Source: Bacillota bacterium (GTDB taxonomy: Bacteria; Bacillota_A; Clostridia; Peptostreptococcales; Anaerovoracaceae). Taken from it: DNA of 11,682 nt. Each line of letters starts with the position of its first letter. The first letter of the stretch is position 1. Below are positions 7,278-11,682 of the stretch, in pieces. The DNA lies in assembly GCA_017547345.1 (NCBI GenBank), contig JAFYPY010000122.1:1-11682 (forward strand), read 5' to 3'. Made by a program: the position numbers and the translations under genes. The notes under the pieces were generated by a model. That model was not told the DNA's origin, searched no databases, and worked only from the letters and a program-made list of their open reading frames with translations.

Positions 7278-8216
7278 TTATCTCGCAATCTTAATTTCGT
7301 TTAGGTCTGCAATTTCTCTGCCTAAATCTTCACCGACCAACCCTATAATCAAATACATTTCCTGTGAAGGATCGTAATATAATGTCTTTAGAAGTCTAAA
7401 ATTCTTAATTTCCCCAGTAGAACGCACATGAATTCTCGGTCCAGTACAATGATGTTTTACACGTTCGATCATAATGTGTTCTTCGTCTAAGAAATCTATA
7501 GAATAATCCATATCAATATGCTCTTTAACTTCTTTCTCGAGTGCATCAAGGTCAATGTCCGGTTTTTCCTTAAACCCTAAAGAGAATCCTCTCTTAACAT
7601 CCCCGTGATAGCATTTAGCAAAAAGTTCTGGGTCCATGCAGTGTTCTACTAAGTCTTCTGCCGAATGTGCCATTTTACGATACTGAACACTTGTATGCAC
7701 AACCTTCGCAATATCTTCTGGAACAGGGCCGAAATAAGTAGGTCTTGTCACGATAACTTCTTCGCCAACCCCTATAAGCAAGTCTGCATTCATACCGAGG
7801 AAAGGATATATCAAGTCAAAATGCTCGATAATGACTCTTCTATTCTTATCAATAGCCTTTTTAACTGCCTCCGCAAGAACATGTGGCTGTGTAAATGCCA
7901 TCTCAAATCTCATATCAAAATGATATGTATGTGGTGCATAAAACCCTTCATCCTCGTCCACATCCAAAATAGGCAATGGTCTAATATTGACCCCATTGTC
8001 ATCGTTACATAAATCCACGCCAGGGAACATACCCTTAATAAGCATGCTCTTACCTGATCCAGCTTCACCAATAACACCAATAAGCTTATCAAATGGGTTA
8101 AGGTACTGCTGAGCAATATCCTTTCCCAATTTTATCATTCTTTCATTACCTCTTGGTGCAAAAAAGTTACTATACAAATGCTGGGATAAACCCATATATT
8201 TTCTTTCTTTTGCCAT
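7278..8216 (-). CDS. uncharacterised P-loop NTPase with C-terminal tRNA-synthetase SAD-like motif
   Basis: This 312-residue soluble protein has no assigned function that I know. An N-terminal P-loop is clear: KLIGVIGEAGSGKSMLIKG with GEAGSGKS at 50-57, and a hydrophobic strand with acidic end, RVIIEHFD (127-134), could be Walker B. Near the C-terminus (255-277) HHCTGPRIHV is followed by STGEIKNFRLLK. This closely resembles the metal-binding part of the SAD (second additional domain) of threonyl- and alanyl-tRNA synthetases, where ThrRS has CRGPHVPST followed by a KxFxLLK-like stretch. The Cys257-His263 spacing is two residues longer than in ThrRS, and no upstream HxxxH motif is seen, so editing activity is doubtful. 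Database names of the kind 'alanine-tRNA synthetase second additional domain protein' probably apply. AGGGG lies four bases before the ATG. The gene is third-party to its operon: fbp upstream (15 bases), fumarase downstream (5 bases). Confidence 0.75.
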   Translation of the reverse strand: MAKERKYMGLSQHLYSNFFAPRGNERMIKLGKDIAQQYLNPFDKLIGVIGEAGSGKSMLIKGMFPGVDLCNDDNGVNIRPLPILDVDEDEGFYAPHTYHFDMRFEMAFTQPHVLAEAVKKAIDKNRRVIIEHFDLIYPFLGMNADLLIGVGEEVIVTRPTYFGPVPEDIAKVVHTSVQYRKMAHSAEDLVEHCMDPELFAKCYHGDVKRGFSLGFKEKPDIDLDALEKEVKEHIDMDYSIDFLDEEHIMIERVKHHCTGPRIHVRSTGEIKNFRLLKTLYYDPSQEMYLIIGLVGEDLGREIADLNEIKIAR

Positions 8217-8231
8217 TTTTCCCCTCTGTAA

Positions 8232-10181
8232 TTAATATTTTTCTTTAATTTCACCCTGCTTATATGCCTGAATTAGTGCCTTTAAGTCATCAACCTTTTC
8301 GGCTAACTCTATACCTTGGTCTGTGTCTAAAATAAGTAATCTTTCAGGCATAGTATCTACAATCTTCATTACAGGAGAATTGAATACTTGATTGCCATCA
8401 TCGCCTATTGGCTGATATGGCTTATGCTCTGCGAATGCCATAAATCTAGAATTGAAGATAAAGGTATATCCAGCTATACCAGTCTGTTTCTGATAAGCTT
8501 TGGAGATACCACCGTCTATTACATATAGGAGTCCTCCACCCTTGATAGGGGACTCTCCATCCTTAATCTTTACAGGCACGTGACCATTTAAGATTTTACT
8601 TCTTGACGGATCAAGGCCAAACTCAATAAGGATTTTTTCGCAAGCTGGTCTTTCCTTAATTAGCTTATAATAAGGTCTCGTGAACTCCTTGTGAGTACTC
8701 TTATCTGCGATAAACAGTCTCTCAAAGGTAGTCATTTTTGCTTTTCCAAATAAAGGTGAATCGCCTCCAAGCCACAAATACCACATAAGGTCTGCATCAT
8801 AATCACGCTGCTCTTGTGATTTATTGGAATAGTATGCCTTTCGAACCTGCTCATCTAAAAAGTCCATAAGGGCCTTTCCTTTGTATTTTTCGCCATTTAA
8901 CTCAACTTCCTGGAATTCACCATCCTCATCCATTGGAATACATCCATGGTATAGAAGATTTCCGTTAATCTTAGTGTATAACGCACCATGGCTAAATAGG
9001 AACTTTATGTGAGTTTGGAGTTTTTCTGAATTCAAGAATGATGCCACAAGAGAATGCATTACTTCTTCTTCCTCGCAAGTAAGTTCATATGGGTTCTTTA
9101 GGTCAAGGGTAGGTAAGTTGATATCTCTCATCGGCCACTTTACTCCCTCAACTTCTACAGTTCCCTCTTCCAAGTTAATCTTATCCAAAAGAAGTCTCTT
9201 CTCCAACTTATATTCTGGATGAGCCATTATTCTTTGACCTTCAACCTTAAACTGGATAATTGCTATGGCTTTATGCATTTTTGCTGCAAGGTCCTCAGGT
9301 ACTTGGTCAAATTTATTATATTCAAGCATATGTGGTTTGAAATATTCACACGGATCATCAGCATATACTTTTTCTGCAAAAGTAGCAAGTGGTCTTAAAT
9401 TGATACCATAGCCAACCTCAAGCATATCAAAGTTATTGTAACTTATATTCATTCTTAGTAAGTTTGCTATGGAAGGCCAGTTTCCTGCTGCGGCCCCCAT
9501 CCACACGATATCGTGATTGCCCCACTGAAAATCAATATCGTGGAAATCCAGTAAGAAGTCCATAATTGTGTCTGGATGCGCACCTCTATCGAAAATGTCA
9601 CCTATTATATGTAATTTATCTGTCGCTAATCTGGAAATAGCATCAGTAAGTTCTACTATAAAGTCTTCTGCAATTCCGGTTTCAACGATGGAATTTATAA
9701 TTTCACTGTAGTAGTAAGTTTTATTAGCTTCATCATCTGCATGAAGTAATTCATCAATACTATAGTCGATATATTCTGGCAATCTCTTTCTAACTCTGTA
9801 GCGAGTGTATTTTGTAGAAACAGATTTGCAAATTGTAATTAAACGATAGATAGAAACCTTGCACCATCCATCAAAATCTTTTTCTGTTTTTTTCTTCCTA
9901 GCAATCTCCGCCTCTGCGTTATATACAAGGGCTGCCAGTTCATCCCTTTCTCTCTCGCTTAACACATGTTCAAAGTGCTCATCAATTTTCATTTTGATAG
10001 TTCCTGAAGCACTCTTTAGCATATGAATAAAAGCTTCGTGTTCCCCATGCAAGTCACTCAAAAAATATTCTGTCCCTTTTGGCAACGCAAGTATTGCTTT
10101 TAAGTTTATAATTTCTGCAGATGCGGCCTTAATATTGGGATAATCCCTAGATAAACGATTTAAATATTTAAGATCTGCCAT
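8232..10181 (-). CDS. fbp: class III fructose-1,6-bisphosphatase
   Basis: The 649-residue protein hydrolyses fructose 1,6-bisphosphate to fructose 6-phosphate, the committed step of gluconeogenesis. It belongs to the Firmicutes-type class III enzymes, which use a calcineurin-like metallophosphoesterase core. Metal-site motifs are visible: SDLHGEHE (42-49), GDIFDRGAHPD (194-204) and GNHD (221-224). Later family blocks are LFSHGALYTKINGNLLYHG, WYLWLGGDSPLFGKAK and KILNGHVPVKIKDGESPIKGGG. Length matches the family. The ATG is preceded by AAGGA about six bases upstream. As first gene of the six-gene operon, its promoter probably lies in the 102-base gap after spoIID. No terminator is evident after spoIID, so read-through during sporulation is possible. 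The downstream fumarase genes fit a shared role in carbon flow from C4 acids to sugars. Confidence 0.96.
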   Translation of the reverse strand: MADLKYLNRLSRDYPNIKAASAEIINLKAILALPKGTEYFLSDLHGEHEAFIHMLKSASGTIKMKIDEHFEHVLSERERDELAALVYNAEAEIARKKKTEKDFDGWCKVSIYRLITICKSVSTKYTRYRVRKRLPEYIDYSIDELLHADDEANKTYYYSEIINSIVETGIAEDFIVELTDAISRLATDKLHIIGDIFDRGAHPDTIMDFLLDFHDIDFQWGNHDIVWMGAAAGNWPSIANLLRMNISYNNFDMLEVGYGINLRPLATFAEKVYADDPCEYFKPHMLEYNKFDQVPEDLAAKMHKAIAIIQFKVEGQRIMAHPEYKLEKRLLLDKINLEEGTVEVEGVKWPMRDINLPTLDLKNPYELTCEEEEVMHSLVASFLNSEKLQTHIKFLFSHGALYTKINGNLLYHGCIPMDEDGEFQEVELNGEKYKGKALMDFLDEQVRKAYYSNKSQEQRDYDADLMWYLWLGGDSPLFGKAKMTTFERLFIADKSTHKEFTRPYYKLIKERPACEKILIEFGLDPSRSKILNGHVPVKIKDGESPIKGGGLLYVIDGGISKAYQKQTGIAGYTFIFNSRFMAFAEHKPYQPIGDDGNQVFNSPVMKIVDTMPERLLILDTDQGIELAEKVDDLKALIQAYKQGEIKEKY

Positions 10182-10198
10182 ATTGTTTCCTTTCTGGT

Positions 10199-10225
10199 GC
10201 CCCTACCTTATAAAAGGGCAGCCCT
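10199..10225 (-). promoter_or_regulatory. two mutually exclusive short hairpins in the fbp leader
   Basis: On the minus strand AGGG-CTG-CCCT (10215-10225) ends in TTTT, like a minimal terminator. An alternative pairing uses its right arm with a downstream GGGGC (10199-10219), extended by CCTT/AAGG. The two cannot form together. The stems are short (four base pairs and a bulged stem), so this may be chance. The region lies between the candidate promoter and the ribosome binding site. Confidence 0.2.
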
Positions 10226-10231
10226 CTCTTT

Positions 10232-10261
10232 ATAATACAATAGGCTCTATATCAAAATCAA
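10232..10261 (-). promoter_or_regulatory. candidate sigma-A promoter of the fbp operon
   Basis: On the minus strand TTGATT (10256-10261) and TATTAT (10232-10237) are separated by 18 bases, matching four and five of six consensus positions. The predicted start is near 10225, giving a leader of about 44 bases before fbp. The region is AT-rich, so a chance match cannot be excluded. Confidence 0.45.
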
Positions 10262-10283
10262 GGTAATTTACACAAAGCTGGGC

Positions 10284-11276
10284 TCAATGTACCTTTGTTC
10301 CGGTATAATAGTGACTTAATATTTCTTCGTAAGTGCTCCCCTTTTTTGCCATACCGTTTGCTCCATACTGACTCATTCCAACTCCGTGACCATAACCGTT
10401 GCTTGTAAAAACAATTCGGTTTTCTCCATCTTCATTCTTAAAACTTAAAGAAAATAAAGCAGAACTAAGTCCAAGAGCATTCCTTACTTCCGTCCCCTTA
10501 TATGTACAGCTTCCGATTTGCATTTTATCAACTCTTCCACCTGCAGTTCTTGAAATTATTTTAATGGTCTCCGAGCTAATGTTTTCGCTGTGTCTATCCT
10601 TAAATGCTTCATTTATAATTTTTCTAAACTCCTCCATACCAAAGCTTTTTACTTCATTAGAATGGCTGGCACCATCCTCATAAGGACTTGCCACACTCAC
10701 TAGGTATGGATATTCGTCAGAAAATACATCTTCAGAGTTTTCCGTCTGCCCACCGCTAGAACTAAAGAATAATGGTTGTGTTACCAAATTCCCTTCGTAA
10801 TACAACATCTTTCCAGCCGTTTCATTACAAGCTCTTTTTATCTTTTCGTAACCCTTGCTCTCCCAACCTTTTTCATGGGTTTTTATTAGTTCCTTCATAC
10901 TTTTAAAAACTTGGCAATGGGTGCTATTACATACAGGCGCTTTTGGATGTGCCTCTGGCTCTTTATCATAAAAACTCAGAACTTTTGCCATCGCATAAGT
11001 CCTTACAGCTACAGACTGAGCCTTAATTGCTTCCTCCTCAAAAGTTGATGGCATTTCACAAGCAACAACTTGACAGACATACTCCTCGAAATCCACTTTT
11101 TCAATTTTTTCTTTTTTCACATTCCATACTTTTATTTTTTCAGGAGTTTCCACTTTACTTTCATAATATTCTCCAGTGTATCTGTTTTCATTATCACTAA
11201 GTGCTAATCCTACCACCATGGGTACTCCTACAAATAAAAATAGCAATAAAATAATCCCCTGCATAACCTTCCTCAT
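10284..11276 (-). CDS. spoIID: stage II sporulation protein D (peptidoglycan lytic transglycosylase)
   Basis: SpoIID is a mother-cell septal enzyme that cleaves peptidoglycan glycan strands with SpoIIP and SpoIIM during engulfment of the forespore. This 330-residue form has one N-terminal membrane helix (about 7-27), with the rest outside the membrane. ACEMPSTFEEEAIKAQSVAVRTYAM covers 72-96; Glu74 aligns with the catalytic glutamate of the family. SSSGGQTENSEDVF (172-185) and GYGHGVGMSQYGANGMA (294-310) are the other hallmark blocks. His110, Cys116, His120 and Cys121 could be the zinc site described in clostridial SpoIID. Length is near the B. subtilis protein. AAGGAG is six bases before the chosen ATG; a second ATG at 11280 is in another frame with an early stop. 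It follows murA, as in B. subtilis, but fbp and not spoIIQ comes next. A sigma-E-like promoter precedes it. Confidence 0.95.
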   Translation of the reverse strand: MRKVMQGIILLLFLFVGVPMVVGLALSDNENRYTGEYYESKVETPEKIKVWNVKKEKIEKVDFEEYVCQVVACEMPSTFEEEAIKAQSVAVRTYAMAKVLSFYDKEPEAHPKAPVCNSTHCQVFKSMKELIKTHEKGWESKGYEKIKRACNETAGKMLYYEGNLVTQPLFFSSSGGQTENSEDVFSDEYPYLVSVASPYEDGASHSNEVKSFGMEEFRKIINEAFKDRHSENISSETIKIISRTAGGRVDKMQIGSCTYKGTEVRNALGLSSALFSLSFKNEDGENRIVFTSNGYGHGVGMSQYGANGMAKKGSTYEEILSHYYTGTKVH

Positions 11277-11296
11277 TCATCTCTCCTTCCCTAAAA

Positions 11297-11325
11297 ATTG
11301 TATGCAAAAAGGCGGTGATATATCA
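11297..11325 (-). promoter_or_regulatory. candidate sigma-E (sporulation mother-cell) promoter of spoIID
   Basis: On the minus strand CATACAAT (11297-11304) is an exact match to the -10 element of Bacillus sigma-E promoters. TGATATA (11319-11325), 14 bases upstream, matches six of seven positions of its -35 element. The predicted start near 11290 leaves a leader of about 14 bases containing AAGGAG. spoIID is a known sigma-E gene in B. subtilis. The -35 lies inside the murA terminator hairpin. Confidence 0.7.
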
Positions 11326-11331
11326 CCGCCT
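11306..11331 (-). terminator. rho-independent terminator of murA
   Basis: Sixteen bases after the murA stop, GGCGGTGA and TCACCGCC form a perfect eight-base GC-rich stem with a TATA loop (11311-11330). Five T residues follow on the minus strand (11306-11310). It should end murA transcription before spoIID. Confidence 0.9.
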
Positions 11332-11346
11332 CATTCTTCTAGCATA

Positions 11347-11682
11347 TTAGTCATCAACCCTTGTAATATTGGCACCTAACGCTTTGAACTTTTCTATAAA
11401 TTTTTCATATCCTCTCTCGATATGGTAAATCTCTGAAATTTCAGTTGACCCTTCAGCAACTAGTCCAGCTAAAACAAGTGCTGCGCCTGCTCTAAGGTCA
11501 GTAGCCATTACCTGACATCCTCTAAGTTTAGCATTGCCTTTGATTTTAGCCTTATTCCCTGCTGTTTCAATGCTAGCACCCATTTTTCCAAGCTGTGAAA
11601 CATGCATAAATCTGTTTTCAAATACAGTCTCAATTACAGTGCTTGCACCTTCAACAGTAGTTAAATATGCCATAAAAGGAGA
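11347..11682 (-). CDS. murA: UDP-N-acetylglucosamine 1-carboxyvinyltransferase, C-terminal part (cut by window edge)
   Basis: MurA transfers enolpyruvate from phosphoenolpyruvate to UDP-GlcNAc, the first committed step of peptidoglycan synthesis in the cytoplasm. About 112 C-terminal residues are visible. The frame stays open to the window edge: the three codons before the first Met read Ser-Pro-Phe, matching the usual MurA segment just before FMAYLTTVEG. So this is not a separate small gene. Family blocks are ETVFENRFMHV, ATDLRAGAALVLAGL (with the conserved Asp-Leu-Arg) and IYHIERGYE. The catalytic cysteine loop lies outside the window. Clostridia and Bacilli often have two copies (murA/murAA and murAB or murZ). 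The murA-spoIID order matches the murAA locus of B. subtilis. Confidence 0.94.
   Translation of the reverse strand, partial: SPFMAYLTTVEGASTVIETVFENRFMHVSQLGKMGASIETAGNKAKIKGNAKLRGCQVMATDLRAGAALVLAGLVAEGSTEISEIYHIERGYEKFIEKFKALGANITRVDD

Noticed and set aside
7665..8012. 115-codon open frame on the plus strand opposite the P-loop/SAD-like gene
   Set aside because: It is antisense, unusually rich in Cys, His, Ile and Met without domain features, and the minus-strand frame carries clear motifs.
10399..10683. 94-codon open frame on the plus strand within spoIID
   Set aside because: It is antisense to strongly conserved SpoIID motifs, with no promoter, ribosome binding site or recognisable protein features.
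11347..11673. A complete 108-residue MurA-like small protein
   Set aside because: The frame is open past its first Met to the window edge with typical MurA residues, so this is the tail of a full murA and not a truncated gene.
1..11682. Mobile element, defence system or CRISPR array
   Set aside because: No transposase, integrase, terminal repeats, direct-repeat array or phage-like gene was seen. All complete genes are intact metabolic, transport, regulatory or sporulation genes.

Overview
The window is a compact, AT-rich bacterial chromosome segment with eight complete genes on the minus strand, one complete gene on the plus strand, and the 3' end of a further minus-strand gene at the right edge. 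An anaerobic, endospore-forming member of the Clostridia fits best. The grounds are a spoIID next to murA, an oxygen-sensitive two-subunit class I fumarase, a class III fructose-1,6-bisphosphatase, an aldo/keto reductase with two ferredoxin-like iron-sulfur motifs, and GGAGG-type ribosome binding sites. I cannot name the genus from sequence alone.

Left part (1-2399, minus strand): an EamA/DMT transporter followed by an APC-type amino acid permease. Between them are 88 bases that hold a possible separate promoter. Centre-left (2400-3698): a 98-base divergent intergenic region drives the DMT gene leftward and an Fe-S aldo/keto reductase rightward from two overlapping promoters. The reductase ends at a hairpin terminator that works in both directions and also closes the large operon arriving from the right.

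Core (3699-10181, minus strand): a probable six-gene operon in the order fbp (class III FBPase), an uncharacterised P-loop protein with a C-terminal SAD-like motif, fumarase alpha, fumarase beta, a GntR-type regulator, and a class I/II aminotransferase. Gaps are 15, 5, about 12, -1 and 26 bases, and the beta subunit and regulator genes share a TAATG junction. FBPase III belongs to gluconeogenesis and fumarase to the reductive or oxidative C4-acid branch. The aminotransferase could join C4 or other 2-oxo acids to amino acids, and the regulator presumably senses a metabolite of this pathway. The P-loop/SAD-like protein is the one member whose role cannot be inferred.

Right part (10284-11682, minus strand): spoIID, preceded by the terminator of murA. 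That terminator's sequence overlaps a good sigma-E-like promoter for spoIID, so vegetative murA transcription and mother-cell spoIID transcription appear to be separated within about 35 bases. The murA reading frame runs off the right edge.

No rRNA, tRNA, CRISPR array, insertion sequence or prophage signature was seen, and no gene-free stretch exceeds about 100 bases. The window looks like ordinary core and central-metabolism DNA. The items most worth a second look are the P-loop/SAD-like protein in its operon, the two-domain GntR regulator, and the promoter/terminator overlap before spoIID.
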